NCBI GenBank assembly: GCA_019188255.1
Contig: JAETXT010000003.1
Coordinates: forward strand, 3,720,001 to 3,784,000
Direction: 5' to 3'
DNA: 64,000 nucleotides
DNA from: Verticillium longisporum
Taxonomy: Eukaryota; Ascomycota; Sordariomycetes; Glomerellales; Plectosphaerellaceae
Part shown: piece by piece, positions 1-12,700 of the stretch
How positions within the stretch are numbered: the first letter of the stretch is position 1
Layout: the number at the start of each line of letters is the position of its first letter
The notes under the pieces: generated by a model
What the model was told of the DNA's origin: nothing
Database searches by the model: none
What the model saw: only the letters and a program-made list of their open reading frames with translations
Translations under genes and position numbers: made by a program

Positions 1-322
1 GGTGAAGATGAGAGACGAGAATAGATAGCACACACCGAATTGATAGCAGCAGCGACAATGCATTTACTTATACTGGGCGATCGATCCATGGGAATGGCAG
101 GAAGGGCGGGATGGGCTGCACCTTACGCGGCCCTGGGAAACGACCGAGTGGCGCAGGCGGGCAAAGCGAGTGAGCTTTTCGGTTTCGCTCCACTGATGGG
201 CAGTGATAGACAGGGGCCCCGGGAGCTCTCCAGTGAGGGCCGTCCCCACTTAAGCCAACACTCAGCCCCAGCAAGCCTCTCTCCATCGCCCAATGCTGTG
301 CACACCACTCCACCACCATCGC

Positions 323-341
323 GGTACCTACCTTAGGTACC
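323..341. repeat. Short perfect inverted repeat GGTACCTA-N3-TAGGTACC
   Basis: Two 8-base arms (GGTACCTA and TAGGTACC) flank a 3-base spacer. Related palindromes with a CCTA(N)TAGG core recur at 3088-3106, 56192-56202, 56234-56241 and 56304-56309, all outside coding sequence. The function is unknown; a palindromic protein-binding site or a dispersed small repeat are both possible. Confidence 0.5.
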
Positions 342-3087
342 TGTGGGCAGAATTGCCCATCACAGCTACCTGCGAAGATGGCCCATACGCGTACCCGCTG
401 GCGAGAGAGCCCGGCAGTGGAGAGCACATCCTGGCTGGGAGGGGTCTTCAATGAGGCGTCACGACGTAACAAGTACAGTTTGCGGTCCTCGACGTGGGGA
501 AGTACTTGCGTCATCCCTCACCAGCCATCTTTTCTAGATCAGCCATCAGTTGTTGTTACCATTTCCCAGTGAACCATCACCACCAAAAGCAGCAAGCTGA
601 AACAGTGGCTCTCAGCCCAAAATGCTATGCCTTGAGCCAGCCAAGCCTCGCCTGGCATTTTTCGCAGCCAGCACGGCATTTTTCTTTTCATTGCTGACTC
701 TTTTCATTGCTGACAGTAAGATGGGAAACGAATTGGCATCCTAACGCATCCGCCGCTCGCCCATTTGCTTGATCCAGCTTGACCCTTCCTACCTTCATCC
801 TCTCCCAAAAATAAAAGACCATCGCGGCTGCCGAAGAGCCTGAGTCGAGCTCTGATCCACCATCGTCGTCGTCTCCCTAAGCCTCTGCTCCCCCTACCTC
901 TCACTTTCATTACAAACACACGCTGCGCAGCCCGAAAATGCAATTTGCGTGGTGCCGAGTCAAGACCGCGACACGGGAATCTCCTACCAGCCTTGGCAGC
1001 TCAAGCAAATGGCAGTCTTGACCCCTCAAACAAGCGGCCCCTGTTCGTCATCCCCGAGAGGCTGAGCCGCAAACCACAGCTCTTCTCCCCTTCTCGGCTG
1101 CTGTTGTGCCTGTCTTGTGCCTGTCCCCTGGCCTTTTCGCCTGCTGTTGTGGTGCTGCGGGTGCTGTGTGGATGGCTTTCTGCTGGCCCCACCTCACTGC
1201 TAAGCCCCTCCACAGGTTGATTGAGTGCGGCTTGTCACTCACCCACCACACCACCAGCCAGGCAACAGCCAACAAGGCGGACGCTCCTACCTAATTATAG
1301 AACCGAGCACTCATCGCTGTCCGCTGTGTCCACGTCAGCTGTACCTTGTCGGCCCCTGGGGATGCCTTCATTGGCAGTGTGGCTGATGAGGTAAGGCACT
1401 GCGCATGATGATGTGATCAATTGCACCGGGATCGGCAATCCGTCTTTTAAAACGTGTATCAAGCAAAACATTTGCCAAAAGTCCGATTTGTTTGCTAAAC
1501 GAACCGCTCTCTCGCCTGTGTCTGTCTCACTCCTACTTCAATCCTCCAGACCGTAGTGCTGCTCAATTGATCATTCGCAGCTCGTAATTCTTGAACACCA
1601 CAAAGGTGGCAAAATAGCCAACGATACGAGCTTTGAGGCGAGGGGCAAAACGTCAACGTGTACCTCGCCCATTCTCAGTCCAGAACACTGTCCAAGGCGC
1701 CCGACCGCAGTGAAAGAATCACACGATGGGACAGTGGTCTTAAAAATATGGTCAGTGGACTTGGCCTGATGATTAAGATGCGAACCAACATTGGCATCCC
1801 AGGTTGATCACCCCGACGAAACCGCAGATTCTTGAAGGAATCCTTCACCGCACTGCAGGACCGAAATCCGCTGATGCCAAGGTGATTATCGAAGACATCT
1901 GCATATGGCCAAGGCTGACAACAGGGAAGGCCCGAGGCCACCGCTCCGAGCCGATTGAGCTGGTCCGATCGTGTGGCCTTTCGAGCATTGTCACGACCAG
2001 TAAAAGGAAGGATACTCCTGCTGCAATACCCCGACGAGCCACGCGGATGTAGGCCGTCGAGGCCGATGGCTCCGATCGACGAAGGGGCCTGCACGGTAGA
2101 GACGGGCATCCTCCAGGCGATGTGCCACCGGGCGGGCTCATTCTCGTTGCACTGCAGCAAGGCTTTCTTTCCGCCGAGTGCATCCGACACCTCCCACCCC
2201 TTCGCACAGAGCATGTGACCCGAGCCTTGAATGAACCCCCAAAGCTGGCTGGACTATTGCAAGGCTGGCCCTGGGATGGCATTTGCGCAGAGCAGAGGTC
2301 ACCCGTCCCTCGCGTTGCCCGTCTCAGCCAAGCTTATTAGTTCCTGGCACATCGTGTTTCCTGGGATGTTGTGGTCACTTGACGTCAAATCATTTGCCCA
2401 TTCAGCAGAAACCTTCCGTTCCATCCCCCTGGCTCTGCCTGCCCACGAGCGCAGGGATCCTGGGCTGGCGCTGGGCCAAGCGTGGTCCGTCGCCTGCGCG
2501 AGCCGGCGTCGATTGGGGTCGAGGCGGCCCTCTAGTTCGCAGGGCCCTCAGCCAGCCAGGGCTCGACATTTTCCCTTTCGTGACCAACCCTCTCCGCCGG
2601 GACTGACTCTTGCGCTTGAATAGCATCGTGGCGTAATTTGACGTCGGTCCGTCTTGCTCCTTTGGCCATGGCGGCCTCTGCAAGCTTTAAACGTGATCCT
2701 GGTAGATATGGTGGTCGCTGGCACAGTTGCTGCTTCATCTGGGCGCCCCCATTGGTGACAGCCAAGCCAGGCTGGATGCGGCGCTCGATAAGGGTTCGGT
2801 CATGGAGGGTGGGCTGGACAGGAACGGTCATTCTCTATCGGGTCTCAGGCCATATACCCACATTGATCTCGCCATTGCGGCAGGCGGGGGGGAGAAGAGG
2901 CGTCAGTCAGAGTTGGGGTCATCGGCAAAACAGAACTGTGAGCCTCGTGGACGAATACGTGGCCAACGAAGAGAACTGTTTGATGGCGGACGTCAGAGCG
3001 TGGATGGTGGACTGGAGTGACAGGGAAACGGCCGGGGAAAGCACTGACAGCGCCTTAACTCCTGGCCGACCTACCTACGGTACCTAC

Positions 3088-3106
3088 CACCTACATACCT
3101 TAGGTG
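3088..3106. repeat. Short inverted repeat CACCTA-N7-TAGGTG
   Basis: Six-base arms CACCTA and TAGGTG are separated by seven bases. They sit inside a run of CCTAC repeats about 1 kb upstream of the phosphatase start. This belongs to the same motif family as the palindrome at 323-341. Confidence 0.4.
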
Positions 3107-4080
3107 CTGTAGCTACCTCCTAAGCTCCGCTGACCGACCGACCGACCACCCCAGTCGACCCGCCCCAAGCTCCTTAGGAGGAGCCCCGAAGCACCCTAGC
3201 GAACAGCAACGTACAGGGCAGCCACGCACACTGGACAGGCCTAGGTTCGATACAAAACCTTGGCATTCTCTCCTCCAACCACCACCTCCGCCATCCCGCC
3301 GGGCCCAGTTGGTCATCAGCTCCAAGCACCCTCTCTTCTCTCTGAGCGAACTAAGGTAGACCGACTAGCAACTTCTACCACCCACCGCCGCAACCACCAC
3401 CATCACGTTGCATCTTCTCCTCTCCACCTCTCCTCGCCGCTATTCATCGTCTCCCATCTGTCAACTCGACCTTGCATCCTGCTCAGCTCTTGCCAGGTTT
3501 TCTTGACCCGACACATCATCTCAAACAGACAGACCGCCAGGTACCTATCTCCCACCCTCAGCTGCCTGATAAGCAAGCACCTGTCTTTGTCCCGCCGTGC
3601 GGTCATCGAGCGGGTCCTGCATCTTGTGTCTTGGTCTCACGGCCCCCTCCCCCCCCCGAACTCAACCTCTCACCACCCAATACCTTGGCTCTGAGCATGT
3701 CGGACAAGGCTGACGCAGAGACTTGATTCAGCTTCACCGCATCACCCGCATTCTCCGATCAAGCCCATCAACGTGCGCTCCCGACAGCAGCACCAATTCG
3801 TCATCGTGCCAACCGAGATCGCCGACTGCTGCTGATTGACGATAACTGCCAGCGACAACCGCCTTCCTTTTCAACCCGACCGAATTCATCTCGCATAGCC
3901 CAACTCCCAGGCCACCCGCCTCCCGTTCCCGAAAACGGACGCCTCCGCTGGTCGCCGCTCCTCCCCCTCCACCCGCTTCCTGTCCGTCCTAGATCACATC
4001 TTCTACCCTCCCTAGGACCAGCCGGACAGGCACAGCGACGCAAATCATTCTTACCTCGCAGTACTCTCTGATTCTGCATC

Positions 4081-5766
4081 ATGGGCAACCAGCCTTCCAA
4101 GGATAAGGGCTCCAAGGATGGGCCCGACGACTTCAAGTCGTACCCGTCCTTCTCCCGATCCGACACGAAAGAGTCATCGCGCTCATTCCGGTCTCTGCGC
4201 TCCAAGATTACCAACAAGTCCAGCGACAGCCCCCGAGCTTCCATGTCCGCCAATAACGACGATGCAGCTTCGGTCAAGTCAGGCAAGAGCGGCCGGTCGG
4301 CCACGTCCCGCGGCAGCCGCCACGACTCCATCTCGTCGCCCATGAGCCCTGGTGGCGGCAGCGCCCTGAGCGAGCTCGACTCGCCCGTCGACGACCTCCA
4401 ACCACCCCCGTCCCCGTGCACCACACCCAGAAGGGCTTCCACGACGTCAGTGCGGCCCAGGCTTCCGGTGAGGTCGATCACGTCTCCGACCAGCCGCCCT
4501 GCGCCAGCGCCAGCCTCAACACTCATCTCCAAGCGCCTGGCAAGTCCATCCTCAGCAAGACCGATGGCGAGATCCCCATTTCCGAGGCTGCGGTCGACGA
4601 CAACACCCCGCAGCCTGGTGCGCCTCTGGGCGACGCCACGGGCGAGACCAAAGACTTGGATCTCGACGACTCCCTCAGGGGCCAGCTGGACGCAGGCTAC
4701 GCCGGCAAGGTGACCAAGGGTGTCTGCCTTAAGAATGCCGAGATTGGCGCCATTTGCCAACGCGCTCGCGAGGTGCTCTTGACGCAGCCCGCGCTGCTCG
4801 AGCTCGATGCCCCCGTCAAGATTGTCGGCGATGTCCACGGCCAGTACACCGACCTCATCCGCATGTTTGAGATGTGCGGCTTCCCGCCGTCTTCAAACTA
4901 CCTCTTCCTCGGCGATTACGTCGACCGCGGCAAGCAGTCGCTCGAGACGATTCTGCTGCTTCTCTGCTACAAAGTCAAGTTCCCCGACAACTTTTTCCTC
5001 CTGCGCGGCAACCACGAGTGCGCCAACGTCACGCGCGTCTACGGCTTCTACGACGAATGCAAACGCAGGTGCAACGTCAAGATCTGGAAGACGTTCATCG
5101 ACTGCTTCAACACACTGCCCATTGCTGCCGTTGTCGCCGGCAAGATCTTCTGCGTGCACGGTGGTCTCTCGCCAGCACTGAACCACATGGATGACATCCG
5201 GGGCATCGCCCGACCAACCGACATTCCCGACTACGGTCTTCTCAACGATTTGGTGTGGGCTGACCCTGCCGAAATGGATAGCGACTGGGAAGCGAACGAG
5301 CGCGGCGTCAGTTATTGTTTTGGCAAGACGGTCATTGAAGATTTCCTGGCCAAACACGACTTTGATCTGATCTGCCGCGCGCACATGGTCGTCGAAGACG
5401 GCTACGAATTCTTCACAGACAGACTCTTGGTGACGGTCTTCAGTGCTCCCAACGTAAGTGTTCCCCGCACGCCAAGGCAGGCAGGCAGGCAGGCGAATCG
5501 GTCGGCTGACTCGTGGATTTTTAGTACTGCGGCGAGTTTGACAACTGGGGCGCCGTCATGTCCGTGTCATCCGAGTTGCTCTGCAGTTTTGAACTGCTCA
5601 AGCCGCTCGATTCGAGCGCTCTCAAGAGCCACATCAAGAAGGGGCGGAACAAGCGTCAGAGCATGCTCAACAGCCCGGTAAGTGGCGACACCCGGCCAAC
5701 TCTTCCGGCGGCTGAATACTAATGTGAATTGTTTAGCCGGCGCGCATCCAAGCCCAGAGCATGTAA
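4081..5766 (+). CDS. PPZ1: PPZ-type serine/threonine protein phosphatase (PP1 family), frame broken near 4410
   Basis: This is a metal-dependent phosphoserine/threonine phosphatase of the PPZ branch of PP1, linked in other fungi to cation homeostasis, wall integrity and cell-cycle control. The start MGNQPSK is an N-myristoylation signal and is followed by about 190 Ser/Arg-rich disordered residues (typical of PPZ). The PP1 catalytic core then runs from about residue 200 with GDVHGQY, GDYVDRG, RGNHE and CVHGG. Exons are 4081-5453, 5525-5677 and 5737-5766. Intron 1 contains a GGCA repeat, and intron 2 has a TACTAAT branch site. The frame changes between about 4405 and 4415 in the C-rich stretch: one base is missing between the PPPSP codons and the HTQKG codons. 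With that base counted the protein is about 518 residues, normal for the family. I read the break as an assembly error. A micro-intron is less likely because no GT-AG pair of usable length and phase is visible. Confidence 0.9.
5479..5498 (+). repeat. GGCA microsatellite inside phosphatase intron 1
   Basis: Four to five tandem GGCA units lie within the 71-base first intron of the PPZ gene (5454-5524). No coding consequence is expected. Confidence 0.6.
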
Positions 5767-7047
5767 AGAGCAGAACGACACGAGAAGGCGATGAACATGG
5801 AGATACAAAGACGCTGCGACGACGCAGAATCAACATACAACAGCACTATTACTTTGATGCGGCTGAACAAGCCCAAAATCACATTGGCGGTCACCGAGCT
5901 CACCGTTCCTCGAGCGCCCACGGCCGGTGGAATTCCCCGGGTGGCGGATCAACGATGGACGGCCAAGACAAGTGACGAAACGTGCAGTCTGCCTGCCTGT
6001 GGTGTAAAAACCATCCGAAGACCAGGTTGGGACACCGAGTCTATTCGGCTTCGGGGTAGGCGCTGACTACGCATCGCTCGGCTCAATGTGGTTGGTGAAG
6101 GAAGGATATGAAGAGGGAACCCTCGATTACGGTCACTCGTAGTGACTGGCACGGATGGTCCGGAAGGATCATGATTTCAGCTATCATGATCTGGCCAGCC
6201 ATGCGTTTCGCGGAGTCTGACCGACGGCCGAGGCAATGGCAGGGCAGAAGGGCTGGAAGAGTCCGGCGCAGTGTGTTTCAAGGTGTACAATCATGGCTTC
6301 TTTCAACTCTGGGCAATAGCTCGGCTTCCAAACAGCTGGGGAGGTACCACCACATTACGATAAGCTTAGCACCGCCGGTTGCAGTACCAGCCTTGGTGTT
6401 AATACATATGGGTATTGACTGAATGTGTGCTCCCGTGAAGCTTCTGTTCTGGATTTTGTTTGTGTGCTGCGCGCAGAGTCATCGTTGTCTCGAGCATGTC
6501 TTGAATTTGCCAAGAATCCATCAAAGTGACAGATGCAGCGTGTGTGAGATAGCTGTCAGACACTGACTTGACTGAGGCCTACGTAGGGCAGGCACGGCAG
6601 ACCGTCATCGGCAGGGACCGCCCATCCATCCATACTGATTGGTCCGTGCGCCTGCCCCGCCATCGATCCCGCCGATGGAAAATGCCCCCCCACCTTGCTC
6701 ACCTTGCCTGCCGGGCTTTCATCACCAGCCCTTCGGCGTCTGCAACCGAGGATTTTCCATTTATTGACGACCAGTGTCTGTCTCTCAGCGTGTGGCCTTT
6801 TTGCGTACAGGTCCCCTCGCTTGGTTCTTCTGTCGCAGATCCGCAAGACTACAGAGGTATGAGATTGCCTGCTCACTGATTGGCCTTGGTTTCTCTCTTT
6901 TTTTGCGTCTTGCCTAATAGCTTTCAGGTCTCAATTCAGTGAAGAGCGGCTGTTGAAAATTCTCATCGACGAGGTGGCCGCTTGATACGCTTTCAACCAT
7001 CTGCACACATCGCCACCCACAGACGTCTTCAGGCCACAGCTCTAAAC
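5767..7047. other. Intergenic region between PPZ and DUS3
   Basis: No open frame with recognisable content. The region should hold the phosphatase 3' UTR and the DUS3 promoter. No clear TATA element or other site could be singled out. Confidence 0.5.
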
Positions 7048-9386
7048 ATGGAATCCTCCGCCCGTGAGCAGTCGCCCGACGAGCGAGCTGCAAAGCGCGT
7101 CAAGATCGACGCTTTGCCGTCTCTCGAGAGTGAGACACCGAGCGGTCAGAATGGAAGTCAAGCCAATGGGGGAGAGCAGGCTGCCGAGAAGCCCCAGGGC
7201 GGAGATGTCGCCATGGCTGATGCCCCCAAGGGCGAATTGGGCCAGGACGGCCCCGTCCCCGAGGTGAAGAAGGATGCTCGGGATCGCAATGCTGCCATTG
7301 CCCCTATCAAGGCCGAGTGAGTCCCCTTGTTGCGCTCTTGCTTGGGTGTCGTGAACTAATTCGGCCAGGTTCCTGATCCCGCGCTTGGAGATTGAGAAGC
7401 AGCAGGAGGTTCCCATCGACGATGATGCTGCTGAGGGACGCGGCCAGGACCAGGAGCAGCAGGAGCGTGGGGATCACCCCCGTCGCGACACACGTGACAA
7501 GCGTGACAAGAAGAAGGCCAAGGGACAGAACAAGGAGCGCACGTTCGGCAACTTTGACGACACGTTCCGCCTGTGCAACAGTCGCGCCTATTATCCCGAG
7601 TTTTCGCCGCGCGAGTGCCGCTATGGAGACCGCTGCCAGCTGTCCCATGATCTGCGCAAGTACATGGAGGAGGGTCGTCGTGGCGATGTTGAGACTTTTG
7701 GTGGCAAATGCCCCGTTTTTGAGAGCCATGGTCGCTGCCCTTCGGGCTGGAAGTGTCGCTTCGTCAGGAGTCACATGAAGGAGGTCGAGCATGAGGATGG
7801 CCGTAAGGAGCTGGTGCTGCTTGGCGCCTCTGATGGCACTGACGAGGACCCTGAGGATGCTCGCCTTGGCAGCGTCAATGTTATCGACAACAAGGTCAAG
7901 ATTGATCTGAGCCGTCGCCGCGTCAACATGGAGGAGGTCGACAAGTACATCTCTTGGATGAACCACGAGACCAAGTTGACCGACGAGCTTCACCACCGTC
8001 GTAACCGCCAGACCACCGAAGACAGCGAAGACCTTCGTGCTCAGTACAGGGAGGCACCATTGAAGCCCTCTGAGAAGCGCAAGCTGTACTTTGGACGCGA
8101 TACGCCCGCCCTGGCGCCCCTTACCACGCAGGGCAACCTCCCGTTCCGGCGTCTCGCCGTTGAGCTCGGCGCTGAGCTGACCTACTCTGAAATGGCCATG
8201 GGCCTACCCCTCATTCAGGGCACAAAGGCTGACTGGACGCTCCTCAAGGCCCACGAGTCTGAGCTCGTCCCGCCCAAAGCTGGCTGTCCCATTGTCCAGG
8301 GCTACGATAACGCCAAGGATATCAAGTTCGGCGCTCAAATCTCCGCTAACCAGCCCTGGGTTGCTGTGAAGGCTGCCGAGTGCCTCAAGCGTTTCGTCCC
8401 TCACCTGCGTGTCATTGATCTCAACTGCGGCTGTCCAATCGACATGCTTTTCAAGGCCGGTGGTGGCTCCGCCCTCCTTGAGGCTCACGGCAAGCTTGAG
8501 CGCATGGTTCGCGGCATGAACACCGTTTCGGGCGAAATCCCCGTCACCGTCAAAATTCGCACTGGTGTCCGCAACAACCGCCCTACTGCCACGTCCATCA
8601 TCAACAAGCTCGCCTTCGGCGCTCGCGAGCACCGCGAACGCCTTGGCGCACCTGGCTGTGCCGCCATTACCCTCCACGGCCGCAGCCGCGAGCAGCGCTA
8701 TACGCGCAGGGCTGACTGGAGCTACGTCGCCGAGTGTGCTGCCCTGGTCAAGAGCTACAACGAGACGAAGGACGCCGACACTGACACGATTCGCGAGCCC
8801 GATGCCTCCACTCTGCCCAACTCCAAGGACGGCAAGATGTACTTCCTTGGCAACGGTGACTGCTACTCACACGTCGAGTACTTTGACCACATCGACAACG
8901 CCGGCGTTGACAGCGTCATGATCGGCCGTGGCGCCCTCGTTAAGCCCTGGCTCTTCGAGGAGATCGAAAAGGGCCAGTACCTCGACAAGACGGCCACCGA
9001 GCGCCTCGGCTACATTGAAAAGTTTGTCCGCTATGGTCTCGAGGCCTGGGGCTCCGACGAGCTCGGCATTGGCTTCACCAGGCGCTTCCTGCTCGAGTGG
9101 ATGAGCTTTACGCACCGCTACGTCCCGCTCGGCATATTGGAGCACCTGCCTCCTTCGCTCAACGACCGGCCGCCCGCCTTCCGGGGACGGAATGAGATGG
9201 AGACCCTGCTTGCGAGCAACAACTACAAGGATTGGATCAAGATCAGGTAGGTTTCTTGTCAGAAATGGCTTTGTATTGAGGATCGTGCTGACTTTTGCTT
9301 GCAGTGAAATGTACCTTGGCCCTTGCCACCCGGGCTTCACCTTCCAACCGAAGCACAAGTCGAACGCCTACGATGCCGAGGGTTAG
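7048..9386 (+). CDS. DUS3: tRNA-dihydrouridine(47) synthase [NAD(P)+]
   Basis: Dus3 is an FMN enzyme that reduces U47 in the variable loop of cytoplasmic tRNAs to dihydrouridine using NAD(P)H. Exons are 7048-7316, 7369-9246 and 9305-9386, giving 742 residues in a clean frame. The N-terminus is acidic and low-complexity with a KRVK nuclear-type signal. Two CCCH zinc fingers follow from about residue 158 (CNSRAYY...[11 protein letters not shown] and [16 protein letters not shown]), a hallmark of Dus3 among Dus enzymes. The TIM-barrel domain shows the catalytic cysteine in NCGCPID near residue 441, then [17 protein letters not shown] and GNGDCYS. The first intron falls in the poorly conserved N-terminus. 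It was placed because the unspliced frame hits TGA exactly at a GTGAGT donor. The 3' end converges on the NLR gene. Confidence 0.95.
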
Positions 9387-9717
9387 GTGGTCTTTTGCGG
9401 GACTTGTGGATGCCCTGGTGTGAGGGAGCGCTGCTAAGGACAGGTGTATGAGTAACGGTGGGCGGAAGAAGACATGGAAAAGCATTTGCATTATTGAGAA
9501 AGGTAGCATGAGCTTACATGTTGCTAAGAAGGTGAATAAGATGTCTCTGGCAGATTTACCAGTCTAGTCTGCATGATTCCCGGATTGTATTGGAAAGAAG
9601 CAGTGCGAGGCTCATCGTGACCTCTTTTGCCAGGTGAACGACAGCCAAAGCCAACCCTCGGACTGTTGATAGTTCCTTCGGAGAATTGATTGCATTATGT
9701 GAAAAACAGTAACTCAA
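9387..9717. other. Short convergent intergenic spacer
   Basis: This spacer of about 330 bases lies between the 3' ends of DUS3 (+) and the NLR gene (-). It should hold both 3' UTRs. No gene is seen. Confidence 0.5.
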
Positions 9718-12700
9718 TTATCGATCTCCTGAGGCGTCTGACTCTGCAGAGATGACAGACGCGCTATCGTCGCTCCGGTCAGAGGTATCAGGATATTTCA
9801 GAACAAGTTGGTCAAGCTCGGGGAACGACAATCGTAAAGACCAGACCCTGCCTGATTCGGCACCGATACAGACGAGACCTTTTAAGGAATCTATGGCGAC
9901 TACTTTATTTGAATAAGGTGGTCTATATTCGGATGGGATCCACAGAATAGCGTCGTCGTCTTTGAGAATCCATCCATCAGCGTACTGAAGTGATCCATGA
10001 CCCATGATCGACCTCAGGGACACAAGATCGATTTTTATCATTCCTTTTTTTGTGGTGAGATCTATGAATTCCTCTTGACTGGAGAGTTCGACGGCCCTGA
10101 GGATTTTATCGTTCCTCCGAATGGTTCGGAGAAGGAGAAAAGGACCGGGAAGGAGAAAATTCCTTTTCGAGATGTCCCAAATGGCAATGTCTCCTTGGGT
10201 GTCGGCAGTTATGAGAAGATTATTGTCTTTGGCAAATGCTAGTTTCCCGTCACCGTGTCGAAGTATTTTGTTGTCGCGTAGTTGAAACTCGAAAGGCAAA
10301 ATACCATATCTTTCCTACCATTTCCAAAGGAAAGGAGGCGTGCCCCAGCGGGTAAACGCAATGATCTCGTTGTCATTCGAGAAGCTCAATCCAGATATGG
10401 CCGGCTGACTGTAGGCTTTTGAAAACCCGAGGTTTGCAATATATGTGCCAGTACGAAGGTCCCAGACCCTTAGATTTGACTGATTTGTAACTGTCGCGAG
10501 CAAACGTTTATTTGGTGAGAGGGCCATCTTCTGTAAAATCACGCCTCTGTCTGAATGATAGTATAAGATTTGCTGGATAATGCCAGTGTCATGATCCCAG
10601 ATTCTGATGCCGTGGTCGCTAGACATTGCAGCTACTAGTGTGGCATCGATTGAGAGGCAGAGATGTATTGTGCCTCCATGCCCGTCATTGTTCGCTTTAT
10701 AGCCAAGCTCAGGTGCTGCGGCCTTTTGCGTCTCTCTTACTTCCTGATCTGCTTGAACGTTAGATCTTGGATTTAGCTTCAGCATTGGAGGAAGTCGAAT
10801 ACCAATTTGCATATCACACAAAAGGACTGACGATGAATGAGATCTTGTCCGTTCGAGTTTCAATAACCATTTCTCATCGTTCGACAACACGTACTGACTC
10901 TCTGATAGAACATCAACTGAGGGTAAGACGTCGAGAACTTTCATTGCCCCATTAGTCGAGTTCGCGAGATCGTCAATGCTGATGACATAGTCAACCCTGC
11001 CTGAATCCGTCAAGAATTCCAAGGTTGCGTGGCGTCTGCGAAGGGGAACCAGCACCACTTGTTGACAGGGATTCCCGTCTGGGAGAGTTGTCGGCCGTAT
11101 TGCTATCCTCCACGGATTCTTTTCATTCATACAAGCCCCAGTATCCAAGTCATAGACTCGGAGTGCCGACTGGTATGATACCACTAGTAATTCATGGCGA
11201 CTAGTCAGGACGAATGCCATGGTTTCTGTTTTTGGTCTCGGAACGTCATTGAGGGTTTGGAGGCAACTCTGAGTCGCCGTGTCAAAAACCCTGATGTGCC
11301 TCTTAGTGTCAGCTACAGCTAGCCGAATCTTTCCATTGTCTGAGGCGAGAGCAATGCCAGAACCGTAGCGAGCAATGACAGGACACGTCCACAAGCATTC
11401 CCCGGTCTTTGTGTCCCATAGTTTGACTGTTCCACAGCCAGAATTAGATGCTAGAAGTCCGTTTGCGGCGATCGCAAATGACCCGGCAGCATTCAAACGA
11501 ATATGCGTTGTTTTCAAGCACGTTCCGCTGGTCAGGTCCCAGAATTTTATGGTCCCATCAACGGAAGTACTATGATCGGAAGATGCGATGAAGGTGCCAT
11601 TGGGTGCCAAGGAGCACTGAGTGATCTTTCCTCGATGCCCTTCAGATACCTGAAGAGTTTGCCGTGTGGCTGGATGCCTCACCGTGATCGTACCATCCAA
11701 TGCGCCTATCGCCAGATGGTTGTCCGCGGTGAATGCGGCTGAGCAAGCTGTCCCACTTTCATCAAATATTTGAAATTGCCTGCTCCAGGATGTTTCGATA
11801 GGGCGCAGCTCGTTAATCCATTTGGGACGTCGGGCCTGAAATGTGTTTCTGACGATGCTAGATAATGGTGCAAAGGTAAGACCGGAGGCATACAGCTGTA
11901 AGGGGGTATCTTCAATCGCAAAACTAAAGTATGCAATGAATTGGCGTGCGTCCCTCATAAACGCCTTGGCTTGCAAGCCCTTTCCAATCAATGTCAGCTT
12001 CACGCCTGAACTAGGCCCAGGCATGGTGACTTACTGTGGTCCGTTCTTGAAGTTTAAGTACTTGCGAGACGCCATTGTCAAGTCGATTCAAGAGACTCAA
12101 CGCTTCAAACCAATGAAGCAAGTGGTTGCAAAGAAACGAGTAGACCGCGTCTTGGTCGTTGATCAATTCTTCGCCGTAGAGAAAGTGATCTGCCCAGTGT
12201 AGGCAGGCATACTGGACTTCCGGGGGCAGACACTCATCAATCTTTGTCTGTGGAACATTTCTTCGTTTCGTGCCAGGATGCGAGAGACTGCAGATGTCCT
12301 GTCTCAACGACTGGCCATTAGAGAGTAGTCGAAGACAGTCTCTTGCAACCCTTCTTTGCGCTTCTTTTTCGTCCACGTGAAACTCAAGGGCGCCACCGTC
12401 CGGATCGACAAGATAGTCGCGGAAAGACAAGTGAAATAGTTTGATTCGCTGCACGCGACTTGATGGAATGTCCAGCACAGAATGCAAGTATTCTAGCAAA
12501 CCATCAAAATCATGGGGTGGTTTAGATAACAGACATTCGAGTGAAGTGGCGTCGAGAGGCTCAGCTAATACGATAATGGTACCGACAACCTCACGGAATT
12601 GCTTTATGATGTCTTTTCTGTCTTGCACGTCGAGGCCATCGATTAATTGTTTCAGAATAGGTCGGTAGGTAGGATGCAGTCTGTATCCTTCTTGATGCTC

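Larger units (their letters stand above)
1..4080. other. Intergenic region, no gene recognised
   Basis: All reading frames contain only short open stretches without recognisable domains or fungal-type exon structure. The last 800 bases or so (from about 3260) are strongly CT-rich on the + strand, as is common for promoters and 5' leaders of filamentous fungi, and lead directly into the phosphatase start at 4081. Short inverted repeats of the TACCTA/TAGGTA type occur at 323-341 and 3088-3106. A GACC tetranucleotide run lies near 3130-3150. Confidence 0.6.

Noticed and set aside
3801..4838. 345-codon minus-strand open frame
   Set aside because: It overlaps the phosphatase and its leader in antisense and shows no domain.
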